Assembly: GCA_040757335.1 (NCBI GenBank) | Contig: JBFLXB010000004.1 | Span: 1 to 64,000, forward strand | Length of the DNA stretch: 64,000 nucleotides | From: Nitrospirota bacterium | GTDB lineage: Bacteria; Nitrospirota; Nitrospiria; 2-01-FULL-66-17 | Direction of reading: 5' to 3' | Part shown: in pieces, positions 35,164 to 43,993 of the stretch | How the letters are laid out: each line of letters begins with the position of its first letter | Position numbering within the stretch: position 1 is the first letter of the stretch | Position numbers and translations under genes: made by a program | Notes under the pieces: model-generated | What the model saw: the letters and a program-made list of their open reading frames with translations, nothing else | What the model was told of the DNA's origin: nothing | The model's database searches: none

Positions 35164-36023
35164 CAGATCCTCCTTTCCCGTGACGATGCCGGGCGAGCCA
35201 AGCGGACGCCCACCCAACTCGTCAACGCGATCGCGGCTTTGGTTGAGGTGTTGAGTCGCACCGGCTTGTCGAACAACCGGTAGCCCGACGCCTCGATCCG
35301 GTCCAATAGCGCTTCATAGGTTCGTCCCATGATTTCCGGCACCAGCAGGCGGCGCGGGTCGGGCAGGAGCATCCGGGCGCGCTCGTGCGCGTCGCGCGCG
35401 CGTCGGCATTGGAATGCCATCAAGCGCTCGAACGCGGGCGTGTGTCGGCACGCCAACAGGTCGTCTTCGGAATACTCGAACGCCGCGAGGTCTTCCAGGG
35501 GCAGGTAAATCCGGCCCAGGGCCGCGTCGGCTTTGACGTCCCTGATGATGTTGGTGAGCTGCAAGGACAGGCCCCGCTCGATCGCGTAGCGTTGCGCGGC
35601 CTCGCCGTCAACGCCGAAGATTGGCAGGCACAGGAGCCCCACGGTTGATGCCACGCGGTAGGTGTAACGGGACAATTCAGTAAACGTCTGATACCGGGGT
35701 CGGCCGATGTCCATGGCCACGCCCAGCAGCAACTCGTCGAAGTGCTCGCGGGGGAGGTGGTACGCGTTCACAACCGGCGCCAGCAGCATACCCACCGGGG
35801 TCTCGGGCGTGCCCTGATAAATGCGATCCAGCTCGCGGCGCCAGGTGAGCAGGCCGGCGCGCGCGGTATCCACCGAGTCCGCGTGGTCCACCGCATCGTC
35901 CACCGCGCGGCAGAACGCGTACACCGACTGGAGGGCGCGCCGTTGCGGCCGCGAGAGCACCAGAAACGCGTAGCGGAAATTGCTGGCGTGCGACGGCGGC
36001 TTGACGACGTCCGCGACGGTCAT
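35163..36023 (-). CDS. hpnD: presqualene diphosphate synthase HpnD
   Basis: 286 residues from ATG 36023 (ATGA overlap with the hpnC stop); the frame is open upstream but that part is not conserved. Squalene/phytoene synthase family: YAFLVLSRPQRRALQSVYAFCRAVDDAVDH with the first Asp-rich motif, YTYRVASTVGLLCLPIFG and LTNIIRDVKADAALGRIYLP with the second. HpnD condenses two farnesyl diphosphates to presqualene diphosphate, with HpnC next, for hopanoid synthesis. Confidence 0.9.
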   Translation of the reverse strand: MTVADVVKPPSHASNFRYAFLVLSRPQRRALQSVYAFCRAVDDAVDHADSVDTARAGLLTWRRELDRIYQGTPETPVGMLLAPVVNAYHLPREHFDELLLGVAMDIGRPRYQTFTELSRYTYRVASTVGLLCLPIFGVDGEAAQRYAIERGLSLQLTNIIRDVKADAALGRIYLPLEDLAAFEYSEDDLLACRHTPAFERLMAFQCRRARDAHERARMLLPDPRRLLVPEIMGRTYEALLDRIEASGYRLFDKPVRLNTSTKAAIALTSWVGVRLARPASSRERRI

Positions 36024-36937
36024 TGCGCGCTCTTGGCCGGTGAGAACAGGGCGGCCCGCGCGAGCAACGCGGTTTTGGATCCCAACCCCAGCGAGGGCCG
36101 CCTGCGGAACACGTCGTACCGCGCGGCCTCGATCCGTCTGAGAATCGCGGTGCCCCCGAGCCACACCAGCCGCATCTCGAACGACAGATCGCGGCCCACG
36201 CGATCGAGCAACGGCCGTCCCTGATCGAACAGACTGCGGGTGCGCTCCACCATGTCGGCCATGAGGCGCACAAACGCGTCGTCAACCACCCCGGCGCGCA
36301 ATTGTTCCTCGCTGTAGCCGTGTCGGGCCATGTCTTCCAGCGGCAGGTAGATCCGGCTCTTTTTCGCGTCGATCGCCAGATCCTGCCAGTGGTTGGTCAA
36401 CTGGAGCGCGGTGCAGATGGCGTCCGACCACTCGTGGATGTCAGGGTCGCGGTAGCCGAACACGGAGAGCACCAGTCGGCCCACCGGGTTGGCGGACAAG
36501 CGGCAGTACCCGAGCAGGTCATCGAAGGTCTTGTAGCGATCGACCACCACGTCCATCTTGAACGCCATCAACAGGTCTTGAAAGGGTTCGACCGGCAGGC
36601 GGAAGGTCTCGATCGTGTCCTTGAGCGCGATGAACACGGGGTGCTGGGGTTTACGCCACATGCACTGCAGGAGCTGGCCCTCCCAGTTCTCCAGCAGCGG
36701 GAGCCGCAGGTTGTCGAGGTACTGGCCTTCGTCGGCAAAATCATCGGCCGTGCGCGCGAACGCGTAGATGGCCCACAGATATTTGCGTTTGTCGTCCGGC
36801 AGGAGCCATGAGCCCACCGGGAAGTTCTCGTAGTGGGTTCTCGCGAGCATTTCGCAGTGCGCAAAGGACTCCTCCAGGCTCCAGACCTTCTCTTCCTGAA
36901 GCCCGAAGTCGCGCGGGACTTGGGGGAGGCCGCTCAC
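36020..36937 (-). CDS. hpnC: hydroxysqualene synthase HpnC
   Basis: 305 residues, GTG start at 36937. Trans-isoprenyl diphosphate synthase fold: HYENFPVGSWLLPDDKRKYLWAIYAFARTADDFADE carries the first Asp motif, and LTNHWQDLAIDAKKSRIYLP the second; the HYENFPV opening separates HpnC from HpnD. It converts presqualene diphosphate to hydroxysqualene. The FAD-dependent HpnE and squalene-hopene cyclase are not in the window. Divergent from purT. Confidence 0.9.
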   Translation of the reverse strand: MSGLPQVPRDFGLQEEKVWSLEESFAHCEMLARTHYENFPVGSWLLPDDKRKYLWAIYAFARTADDFADEGQYLDNLRLPLLENWEGQLLQCMWRKPQHPVFIALKDTIETFRLPVEPFQDLLMAFKMDVVVDRYKTFDDLLGYCRLSANPVGRLVLSVFGYRDPDIHEWSDAICTALQLTNHWQDLAIDAKKSRIYLPLEDMARHGYSEEQLRAGVVDDAFVRLMADMVERTRSLFDQGRPLLDRVGRDLSFEMRLVWLGGTAILRRIEAARYDVFRRRPSLGLGSKTALLARAALFSPAKSAQ

Positions 36938-37038
36938 ATCGTGGTCATAACACAGGCCTTCTCAAGGGGTCAACGAGCCAGCTTCCGCAGCCCGCCCGCA
37001 CCGTGTTATGATCGCCCCCTCTCCTTGGAGGTTCACGC

Positions 37039-38238
37039 ATGCGAATCGGCACCCCGCTGAGCCCCTCGGCCACGCGCGTGATGTTGCTGGGCGCGGGCGA
37101 GCTGGGCAAAGAAGTCATCATCGCGCTGCAGCGCCTGGGCGTGGAAGTCATTGCGGTGGACCGCTATCCGAACGCCCCAGGCCACCAGGTGGCGCACCGC
37201 CATCACGTCATCAACATGGCCGATCCCGCGCAGCTGCGGGCTGTCATCGAGCGGGAGCGGCCGCATCTGGTGGTGCCGGAAATCGAAGCCATCGCGACCG
37301 AGGCATTGGTCGAGATCGAGCGCGAGGGCTGGACCGAGATCATCCCCACCGCGCGCGCCACGCGTCTCACCATGAACCGCGAAGGGATTCGCCGCCTGGC
37401 CGCCGAAGATCTGAAGCTGCCCACGTCGCGCTACGCGTTCGCGGAAAGCCGCGACGCGTTGCAGCGGGCGATCGACTCGGGAATCAGTTATCCGTGCGTG
37501 GTCAAGGCCGTGATGTCGTCGTCGGGGAAGGGCCAATCCGTGGTCAGATCCCGCGAGGACGTGGATCCGGCCTGGCAGTACGCCATGACCGGCACGCGGG
37601 TGCAACACGGGAAGGTGATCGTCGAGGAACTGATCGAGTTTGACGTTGAGATCACACAACTGACCGTGCGTGCAATCGGCGAGTCAGGCAAGGTCGAAAC
37701 GTTCTTCTGCGAGCCCGTGGGCCACGTCCAGATCAAAGGCGACTACGTTGAAAGCTGGCAGCCGCAGGTCATGACAAAGACCGCGCTCGTCAAGACGCGC
37801 GAGATTGCCGAACTCGTGACCGACAACCTCGGCGGCCGCGGCATCTTCGGCGTGGAACTCTTCGTCAAGGGCGATCAGGTCCTGTTCTCAGAAGTAAGCC
37901 CCCGGCCGCACGACACCGGCATGGTCACCATGATTAGCCAATGGCAAAGCGAGTTCGATCTGCACGCGCGCGCGATCCTGGGGTTGCCCGTCTCGACCAC
38001 CTTGCGAGCCCCTGGCGCGAGCGCGGTAATCTACGGCGGGGTAGAAGCCAAAGGCATCGCGTTCGAGAACGTGAACCGCGCGCTGGAGGTGCCGAGCGCG
38101 GAAATCCGGCTCTTCGGCAAGCCCGAATCCTTCACCAAGCGCCGCATGGGCGTGGCGCTGGCGATCGGGAAGGACACGGACGAAGCGCGGCAACGTGCGA
38201 AATTGGCCGCGAGCCTAGTAAAGCCGGTCGTGACGTAA
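37039..38238 (+). CDS. purT: formate-dependent phosphoribosylglycinamide formyltransferase
   Basis: 399 residues. ATP-grasp enzyme: N-terminal [48 protein letters not shown]-binding [19 protein letters not shown], and [32 protein letters not shown]. Forms formyl-GAR from GAR, formate and ATP in purine synthesis. The ATG follows GGAGG at suitable spacing. A -10-like TGTTATGAT lies just upstream, with no clear -35. Confidence 0.95.
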   Translation: MRIGTPLSPSATRVMLLGAGELGKEVIIALQRLGVEVIAVDRYPNAPGHQVAHRHHVINMADPAQLRAVIERERPHLVVPEIEAIATEALVEIEREGWTEIIPTARATRLTMNREGIRRLAAEDLKLPTSRYAFAESRDALQRAIDSGISYPCVVKAVMSSSGKGQSVVRSREDVDPAWQYAMTGTRVQHGKVIVEELIEFDVEITQLTVRAIGESGKVETFFCEPVGHVQIKGDYVESWQPQVMTKTALVKTREIAELVTDNLGGRGIFGVELFVKGDQVLFSEVSPRPHDTGMVTMISQWQSEFDLHARAILGLPVSTTLRAPGASAVIYGGVEAKGIAFENVNRALEVPSAEIRLFGKPESFTKRRMGVALAIGKDTDEARQRAKLAASLVKPVVT

Positions 38239-38267
38239 CCCCATCTCCAAATATAGGGAGGCCGACC

Positions 38268-38348
38268 ATGAAGCGCTGGGCCTTTCTTGCCATGGGCCCG
38301 ATTGGGACATTCGGACAGGCAACGGTTGTTCACACCTGCTCAAGTTAG
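38268..38348 (+). CDS. possible 26-codon small ORF
   Basis: ATG with AGGGAGG seven bases upstream, encoding 26 residues beginning MKRWAFLAMG and ending VHTCSS. It lies between purT and the SnoaL-like lipoprotein gene, whose ribosome site follows directly. It could be a leader peptide or a decayed gene start. The evidence is only the ribosome site. Confidence 0.25.
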   Translation: MKRWAFLAMGPIGTFGQATVVHTCSS

Positions 38349-38365
38349 CCGGGAAGGAGTCGGTC

Positions 38366-38905
38366 ATGAACACGAAGCTTCCGGTAATGATCGCGGTGCT
38401 GCTTGCATGGATACAGGTCGGCTGCACGGATTCCAAGAGCGCGGCTGAGTTGGCGAAGGTCAGGATGACGGAGCAGATGGAACAGGCGAATCTGGCGACC
38501 TTCGACGATCTGGATTTCAACGTCTTTTCCGGTCAGAAGTGGGACGAGCTCGGCAAGAGCCATTCCAAGGACATCATCGTTCACTGGCCCGACGGCCGGA
38601 CCACCACCGGGATCGAGCCGCACATCGAAGACCTGAAGGCTATGTTCGTGTTTGCGCCCGACACGCGGATCAAAGAGCACCCGATCAAGATCGCATCGGG
38701 CGACCGGACCGCGGTCATGGGAGTCACGGAGGGGACCTTCACTCAGCCGATGCCGATCGGCGACGGTAAGACCATCCCGCCGACCGGCAAGGCGTTTAAG
38801 GTGACCATGGTCACGATCGGGCACTGGAAAGACGGTGTGATGGACGAGGAATGGTTGATGTCGGATAACCAAACCTTCATGAAACAGATCGGCCTGGCTC
38901 GATAG
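38366..38905 (+). CDS. SnoaL-like polyketide-cyclase-fold lipoprotein
   Basis: 179 residues, ATG with AAGGAG upstream. Lipoprotein signal ending IQVGC (Cys20). The mature domain matches the SnoaL-like ester cyclase group: DELGKSHSKDIIVHWPDGRTTTGIEPHIEDLKAMFVFAPDTRI, then AVMGVTEGTFTQPM and a final GHWKDGVMDEEWLMSDNQTFMKQIGL. Such NTF2-like cones bind small hydrophobic ligands. The function is unknown. It converges with truA. Confidence 0.8.
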   Translation: MNTKLPVMIAVLLAWIQVGCTDSKSAAELAKVRMTEQMEQANLATFDDLDFNVFSGQKWDELGKSHSKDIIVHWPDGRTTTGIEPHIEDLKAMFVFAPDTRIKEHPIKIASGDRTAVMGVTEGTFTQPMPIGDGKTIPPTGKAFKVTMVTIGHWKDGVMDEEWLMSDNQTFMKQIGLAR

Positions 38906-38933
38906 CCCAGGCCGTCCAGAGCGCACGCTTTGT

Positions 38934-39785
38934 TTACAGCGCGATCAGCGGCTTCGGTTCACCCGGCGGTGGGTCGCCGGGGTAGCACACACGCTCCAAG
39001 AACAGGCCGGCGGCGGGGGCGGTCCAGGTGGGAATCTGCTGGGCGTACCGCCGGCTGAGCTCTGAGAGCGCGAGTCCCGCCGGAACCTCCTTCGAGCCGA
39101 TTCTGACCAACACGCCCACGATCCGGCGCACCATCTTCCAGAGAAAGTGGGAGGCGCCGATTCGGATCATGAGCAGCTCGCGGTGGCGCGTGACCCGCAG
39201 CTCGTCCACCTGGACTTTGGTAGAACCGTCCCCCGTCCGTGCGTCCGCGAAGGCTTTGTAGTCGTGCAGGCCGAGAAACGCTGGCAACGAGCGGTCGATG
39301 GCGCCCAGGTCGAGCGCGTGCTTCACCCACCAACAGTAGTTTTTCGCAAACGCTGTACGTCGCAGGCTGATCTGGTAAAGGTAATAGCGAGCGACGGCGG
39401 AATGCCGGGCGTGGAAATCCGGTCCCACGGGTTCGACCTTGAGCACGTTCACGTCTTTGGTCAGGCGCCGGTTGAGTTCGTCGAGCAATACCGACGGGGC
39501 GATCACGCGCGGGGAGTGGAGCGAGACCACCTGCGCGAGGGCGTGGACCCCGGCGTCGGTCCGCCCGGCTCCGGCCATCTGGTAGTCCTTAGCCAAGAGT
39601 TCGTTCAGCGCGTTCTTGATCACTTCCTGCACCGTCATGGCGTTGCTCTGTTCCTGCCACCCCCGGTAGCGAGACCCGTCGTATTCGATCGTGAGTTTGA
39701 AGTGACTCCCTGCAGCAGTCGCGACCAGCTTGGCCCGTCGCACATCGGGACGCCGGTGGGGCAGGCGCTCGCGTGGTGCTTTCAC
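38934..39785 (-). CDS. truA: tRNA pseudouridine synthase A
   Basis: 283 residues, GTG start; the first about 26 residues are basic and not conserved, so a later start is possible. Core: FKLTIEYDGSRYRGWQEQ, AGRTDAGVHALAQVVSLHS with the catalytic Asp, DFHARHSAVARYYLYQI, and IRIGASHFLWKMVRRIVGVLVRIG. It modifies uridines 38-40 of tRNA anticodon arms. Confidence 0.93.
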   Translation of the reverse strand: MKAPRERLPHRRPDVRRAKLVATAAGSHFKLTIEYDGSRYRGWQEQSNAMTVQEVIKNALNELLAKDYQMAGAGRTDAGVHALAQVVSLHSPRVIAPSVLLDELNRRLTKDVNVLKVEPVGPDFHARHSAVARYYLYQISLRRTAFAKNYCWWVKHALDLGAIDRSLPAFLGLHDYKAFADARTGDGSTKVQVDELRVTRHRELLMIRIGASHFLWKMVRRIVGVLVRIGSKEVPAGLALSELSRRYAQQIPTWTAPAAGLFLERVCYPGDPPPGEPKPLIAL

Positions 39786-39921
39786 GCGTGAATCGCCTTG
39801 GGGTCAGGGCTGAGCATTGTGGTCGGGGTTTGCGTGCCACGCACGGGCCGCAGACTACGGGCGATCGCGCAGGAAGTCAATTGAGACAATCGCACGGGGC
39901 AGAGTCCGGTGCCTTCGCGGG

Positions 39922-40389
39922 TTAGGGTTTCCTCAGTAGCCGCAGGTCGAACTCAAACGGCTGGGGCGAGGAGCGGGTGATGGTGGGGAAGTGGGGGTGT
40001 TCGGGGTTGATCAGGTAGTTGGTGTGATGCTCCACCACGGCGCTGGGCACGGCCAGGACCGCCGAGGATCGGGAGAGGAGCCATTCGTCTCCGCGTCGCT
40101 GCAATTCAGGCGGTGCCGGATACGAACGCCACTTGGCGGGCAGGGTGTGGGGCTGGACACGGGTGACTAGGGATTCCTCGAACGTGGCGGAGATCAGCAC
40201 GAAACTCGGCAGGATGGTGGGGTTGCCGAGCTGGACGAGGATCTCAAGCGTCGCGAGCGCGGGGGAGTCCGCGGTGTAGACCATCTTGACGCCCGGCGAG
40301 TTCCAACGCCCGCCGCTGGCGCGTGCGCCCTCGCCGTCGAACGCGTGGGTGGCGTAGGGCTTCTTGACGATACGCCAGCTCGTTATCAC
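39922..40389 (-). CDS. RES-domain toxin
   Basis: 155 residues, GTG at 40389, directly abutting the antitoxin stop. RES family: WRIVKKPYATHAFDGEGARASGGRWNSPG with the conserved Arg pair, VYTADSPALATLEILVQLG with Tyr, Ser and catalytic Glu, and a late Ser in SSAVLAVPSAVV; these are the R-E-S residues. RES toxins degrade NAD+ and are silenced by the upstream Xre/MbcA-type protein. The full length suggests an intact toxin. Confidence 0.88.
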   Translation of the reverse strand: MITSWRIVKKPYATHAFDGEGARASGGRWNSPGVKMVYTADSPALATLEILVQLGNPTILPSFVLISATFEESLVTRVQPHTLPAKWRSYPAPPELQRRGDEWLLSRSSAVLAVPSAVVEHHTNYLINPEHPHFPTITRSSPQPFEFDLRLLRKP

Positions 40390-40899
40390 TTACACAAAGA
40401 CGCCGTGCTCGATCCGGCTGATCGCCGCTTCCACCTCACGCGAACCGACCTCGGTCCGAGCCAAATCAAACGGCACCGCGCCGCCCAGCGCGGCCTGAGG
40501 GCTCGACAGCCATTTCCTGGTGGCGACCGTGTCTCCCTCGAACAACTCCAGCGCTCGGGCGAGCAACCGGGTGGCACGCAGCAGCCGATCCGACTCCTCC
40601 GGGGTGAGATGGCCTTCCTGGCGGCGACGCGCCAGGGTTCGGGGCGCGATGTGCACGAGTGCGGTCATCTGCGACTGCGAGAGCGAGAAGTTGCGCTGAA
40701 AGCGCTCGAGCGTTTTGAACGACAGGCCACTTTCCACCATGCGAAGCAGGCGGGCCGAATCGAACGCCTTCAGGCCCAACAGGATCACATACGCATAAGG
40801 TCCCGGGCTGCCTTTTCGCAGAAAATCCACGAAATCCGCGACGTCTTTCGAGTACGGTTCGTCCGGCGGCGTCGGCGGGGCCAGTTGAGGGGTGCTCAT
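40390..40899 (-). CDS. Xre/MbcA/ParS-type antitoxin (DUF2384)
   Basis: 169 residues from ATG 40899; the frame is open to 40935 but that would overlap the promoter. N-terminal HTH-like region (LKAFDSARLLRMVESGLSFKTLERFQRNFSLSQSQMTALVHIAPRTLARRRQEGHL) and the C-terminal DUF2384 toxin-binding domain (ALELFEGDTVATRKWLSSPQAALGGAVPFDLARTEVGSREVEAAISRIEHGVFV). It pairs with the RES toxin that follows without a gap, and should repress its own promoter at 40922-40951. Confidence 0.88.
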   Translation of the reverse strand: MSTPQLAPPTPPDEPYSKDVADFVDFLRKGSPGPYAYVILLGLKAFDSARLLRMVESGLSFKTLERFQRNFSLSQSQMTALVHIAPRTLARRRQEGHLTPEESDRLLRATRLLARALELFEGDTVATRKWLSSPQAALGGAVPFDLARTEVGSREVEAAISRIEHGVFV

Positions 40900-40921
40900 C
40901 GCTCTACATCCATTTGGCGCT

Positions 40922-40951
40922 ATTCTAGCTGCCAATTGGCAACCCCGTCAA
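40922..40951 (-). promoter_or_regulatory. toxin-antitoxin promoter with palindromic operator
   Basis: On the minus strand TTGACG (40951-40946), 18-bp spacer and TAGAAT (40927-40922). A perfect 12-bp palindrome TGCCAATTGGCA (40930-40941) fills the spacer, a natural operator for the HTH antitoxin. Confidence 0.6.
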
Positions 40952-41018
40952 GCAACGCGCGGGACGAGTAACAGATGCGTCCATCGTGGACGGTTCGTTA
41001 CCGGGAATCAGCCGAACG

Positions 41019-41059
41019 CTTTACACCTTCTGCGGGTTCGTGCTATAGGCTTCGCCAGG
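41019..41059 (+). promoter_or_regulatory. promoter-like sequence shared with the transposase gene at 48628
   Basis: TTTACA (41020-41025), 18-bp spacer, TG at 41041-41042 and TATAGG (41044-41049). The 41-bp stretch matches 48590-48630 at 33 positions, in the same orientation. At the place of the transposase ATG it reads AGG. Confidence 0.5.
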
Positions 41060-41068
41060 TAATCGGCG

Positions 41069-41665
41069 GTGCGATCAACGCGACAAAGACGGGTTTCTCA
41101 ACCGGTTGGCCGTAACCAAACTCGCAACAGCTCTCCGACTGCGCGCGCTTCGACGCGTGCGATAACCGCGACCTCAACTGACAGTTCCCTGCTCGATCAG
41201 ACGCACGCCGCGTTTCTCGGCGGTCCGGTGGCGATCAACGTGGCATCGTGTGACGAGAAACACATGCCGTCAGTCGCCCGCGGCTATGGGTGTCGGATCT
41301 CCAGCGACCGGCGGCGTGTCACGGTCTTTCTTTCCGTGCCGCAGGCCGAGCCGTTGTTGCGCGACCTGCGCGCCGGGCGCCCGGTCGCAGTGGTGTTCAC
41401 CCGACCCAAGACCCACCAGACCATCCAGCTCAAGGGCGCTGACGTCAAGGTCGCGCCGCTTGGCCGCGGCGACCGCGCGATCATGGCCGCATACGCGGAC
41501 GCGTTTATGGCGGAGGTTGGCGCGATCGGGTTCAAGGAGCGGTTTTCGCGCGCGATCGTCTCAGGCGCGAGCGGAGCGGCGGTGGGCGTAACATTTACAC
41601 CGATCGCCGCGTTCGTGCAGACTCCGGGGCCGGGCGCGGGGCAGCGTCTGGCTGTCAACCCATGA
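41069..41665 (+). CDS. pyridoxamine 5'-phosphate oxidase-like (FMN split-barrel) protein
   Basis: Up to 198 residues from GTG 41069; the first about 35 residues are Ser/Thr/Arg-rich and may not be translated, so the true start is uncertain. From about residue 36 the split-barrel fold is recognisable: LLDQTHAAFLGGPVAINVASCDEKHMPSVARGYGCRIS, RRRVTVFLSVPQAEPLLRDLRAGRPVAVVFTRPKTHQTIQLKG and a late AFVQTPGPGAG. Binds flavin or a related cofactor. It is coupled to the next gene by ATGA. Confidence 0.7.
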   Translation: MRSTRQRRVSQPVGRNQTRNSSPTARASTRAITATSTDSSLLDQTHAAFLGGPVAINVASCDEKHMPSVARGYGCRISSDRRRVTVFLSVPQAEPLLRDLRAGRPVAVVFTRPKTHQTIQLKGADVKVAPLGRGDRAIMAAYADAFMAEVGAIGFKERFSRAIVSGASGAAVGVTFTPIAAFVQTPGPGAGQRLAVNP

Positions 41666-43005
41666 CCACTCGGCTCGCGGACCTGCGCAGTTGTTTTGAA
41701 GGCGCGGTGCCATCGGCGTTTGCGACGTGCGACCCGGACGGCACACCGAATGTTGCGTACCTGTCCCAGGTGCATTTCGTGGACGACGAGCACGTCGCGC
41801 TGACGTATCAGTTTTTCAACACCACCCGCCAAAACATCCTGGCCAACCCGCGAGGAGTGGTGCAGATTGTAGATCCCGACACAGCCGCCCACTTCCGCCT
41901 GCACCTCGAATACTTGCGCACCGAAACCGAAGGCCCATTGTTCGAGAAGATGAAGGCCAAGCTGGCCGGCATCGCCTCGCACACCGGGATGAGCAAGGTG
42001 TTTCGCTTGCGCGGCTCGGACGTGTACCGAGTGGTCCGGATCGAGCACGTGTTCGGCGAGCCAGCGGCCGACGCATCCCACACTCAACGCATGCTGTCGT
42101 CACTCCGCGCGGGTCTAGTCGATCTCGCCCGGTGCGACGACCTGGCGCGGCTGTTCAACGAGGCGTTGCAGGGACTGGATAAGCACTTTGACATTCGACA
42201 CGCGATGTTGTTGATGCACGACGAACGCCGCAACCGGCTCTACGCCGTGGCCAGCCGCGGCTACCCCGCATCCGGCGTTGGTTCGGAGATCGGCTTCGGA
42301 GAAGGCATTGTCGGCGTTGCGGCGCGTGAACGGACGGCGATCCGCATTAGCTACGCGGCGAGCGAATACCTGTACGGTCGCGTGGCGCGGGCGGGGTTTG
42401 AGCAGAGCGGTGTGGATGCCCTTGAAACCGAGATTCCGTTTCCGGGCCTGCAGAATTCGAATAGTCAACTGGCCGTCCCGCTGACACGCGGGCGCCGCCT
42501 GCTCGGCGTCCTGTACGTGGAAAGCCCGCAAGCGCGGCGTTTCAGCTACGAGGACGAAGACGCCCTCGAGGTGTTTGCCGGCCAGTTGGCGCTGTCCATC
42601 CAGCTCTTGTCCGACGCGGCCGAACCGCCCGACGAACCGCCCGCCGTCGCCGGGCCGCCGGCACCGGTGCGCGGAACGCCGGTGGCGATCCGGCACTTCG
42701 CCGCCGACCACAGTGTGTTCGTCGACAACGAGTATCTGATCAAGGGTGTTGCCGGCGCGATCCTGCGCAAGCTGATCGGCGACTACGTCGACGCCGGAAG
42801 GACCGAGTTCACCAACTGCGAGCTGCGGCGCGATCCCTCACTGGGCTTGCCGGACATCACGGACAATCTCGAAGCGCGGCTGATTCTCCTGCAACGACGG
42901 CTCGCCGAGCGCCACGCGTTTCTCGCGATTGAAAAGACCGGGCGCGGCCGTTTCCGCCTGAGCGTTTCACGGCCCCTGCGGCTCACGGACGCGCCCGGTC
43001 GCTGA
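41662..43005 (+). CDS. split-barrel flavin-binding protein fused to a GAF domain
   Basis: 447 residues. Residues about 1-150 are a PNPOx-like split barrel (GAVPSAFATCDPDGTPNVAYLSQVHFVDDEHVALTYQFFNTTRQNI). Residues about 165-315 are a GAF domain (LARLFNEALQGLDKHFDIRHAMLLMHDERRNRLYAVASRGYPASGVGSEIGFGEGIVGVAARE). The C-terminal 100 residues carry an all-alpha/beta module with EYLIKGVAGAILRKLIGDYVDAGRTEFTNCELRRD, resembling the effector end of helix-turn-helix sensors. It is likely a cytosolic redox or ligand sensor. The two genes probably act together. Confidence 0.8.
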   Translation: MTTRLADLRSCFEGAVPSAFATCDPDGTPNVAYLSQVHFVDDEHVALTYQFFNTTRQNILANPRGVVQIVDPDTAAHFRLHLEYLRTETEGPLFEKMKAKLAGIASHTGMSKVFRLRGSDVYRVVRIEHVFGEPAADASHTQRMLSSLRAGLVDLARCDDLARLFNEALQGLDKHFDIRHAMLLMHDERRNRLYAVASRGYPASGVGSEIGFGEGIVGVAARERTAIRISYAASEYLYGRVARAGFEQSGVDALETEIPFPGLQNSNSQLAVPLTRGRRLLGVLYVESPQARRFSYEDEDALEVFAGQLALSIQLLSDAAEPPDEPPAVAGPPAPVRGTPVAIRHFAADHSVFVDNEYLIKGVAGAILRKLIGDYVDAGRTEFTNCELRRDPSLGLPDITDNLEARLILLQRRLAERHAFLAIEKTGRGRFRLSVSRPLRLTDAPGR

Positions 43006-43017
43006 TTCGGCCGCCCG

Positions 43018-43968
43018 TTACCCGATCGGGATGCGAGCCGCGTTGCGGTCAAGCCAGGTCGCAAAGTCCTGCAGAGCCGGATTCAACGCGCGGCTTGCCG
43101 ACACGCTGCGGGCGCCGCAGAAGTCCTCGTTGAAATCGCGCTTGAACTGAAACATATTGCCGAGGTCATCGGCGCCCGGAAACCCCAAGGCGCGATACGC
43201 GTCGGGCGGCATGTCGTGGTAACCAACCTCCTGACCCAGGGCCCGGGCAAGCGCCGACGCCATCTGAGCGCCGGTCAGGTGCTCGCCCGCGATGCCGACG
43301 GTCTTCCCGATAAACTCACGGCTCCTTTTAAAGATGCCGTAGGCGGCCTTGCCGATATCCTCAGTCGCGATACCGGGGAGTTTCTTGTCGCCCATGGGGA
43401 ACGCGATCGCCAGCTTGCCATCCGCGCTCTTCTTGGGACCCATGCCGAAGTAGATGAGGTTCTCCCAGTAGAACGACGTGAGCAGGAGCGTGACCGGTAA
43501 TCCCGCCTCGGTGAACAGGCGGTCCGCCTCGCCCTTGCCGTCGAAGTGCGGCACTTTATACCGCTCCCCCAGCGTGGGCATGCGCGTGTCGCTGAGGGGC
43601 ACCCAGCGACGGGTGTCTTCCAGTGTGGACCAGATCACGTGCTGAACGCCGGCGCGTTTGGCCGCTTGAGCCATGTTGCGCGCCTCGTCCACCTCGCGCT
43701 GAGGCGAGAAGTGGTCCCAGAAGAACGTGACGCAGAACGCGCCGTACGCGCCGTCGAATGCCCGCTTCACGCTCTCCTCATCGTCAATGGTTGCTTGGAC
43801 GACTTCCGCTCCGGCCTTGGCAAGCGCCTGTGCTTTCTCGGACTTCGGGTCCCGTGTGAGCGCGCGGACCGCGAACCCGCTGGTCGGGTCGTTCAGGATC
43901 GCGCGCGCCAATCCGCCACCCTGTGCGCCGGTGGCCCCGGCAATGGCGATAAGCTTCTTCGTAGCCAT
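43018..43968 (-). CDS. NmrA-like NAD(P)-binding protein
   Basis: 316 residues, ATG with AAGGAG. Rossmann motif AIAGATGAQGGGLARAIL, then AVRALTRDPKSEKAQALAKAGAEVVQATIDDEESVKRAF, VQHVIWSTLEDTRRWV and PVTLLLTSFYWENLIYFG, as in NmrA/HSCARG redox-sensor or atypical SDR proteins. Probably a cytosolic NADPH sensor or reductase without the classical catalytic Tyr-Lys pair. The mono-haem cytochrome gene lies 25 bp upstream on the same strand. Confidence 0.85.
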   Translation of the reverse strand: MATKKLIAIAGATGAQGGGLARAILNDPTSGFAVRALTRDPKSEKAQALAKAGAEVVQATIDDEESVKRAFDGAYGAFCVTFFWDHFSPQREVDEARNMAQAAKRAGVQHVIWSTLEDTRRWVPLSDTRMPTLGERYKVPHFDGKGEADRLFTEAGLPVTLLLTSFYWENLIYFGMGPKKSADGKLAIAFPMGDKKLPGIATEDIGKAAYGIFKRSREFIGKTVGIAGEHLTGAQMASALARALGQEVGYHDMPPDAYRALGFPGADDLGNMFQFKRDFNEDFCGARSVSASRALNPALQDFATWLDRNAARIPIG

Positions 43969-43993
43969 GTCTGATCTCCTTCCTGGCGGGATG

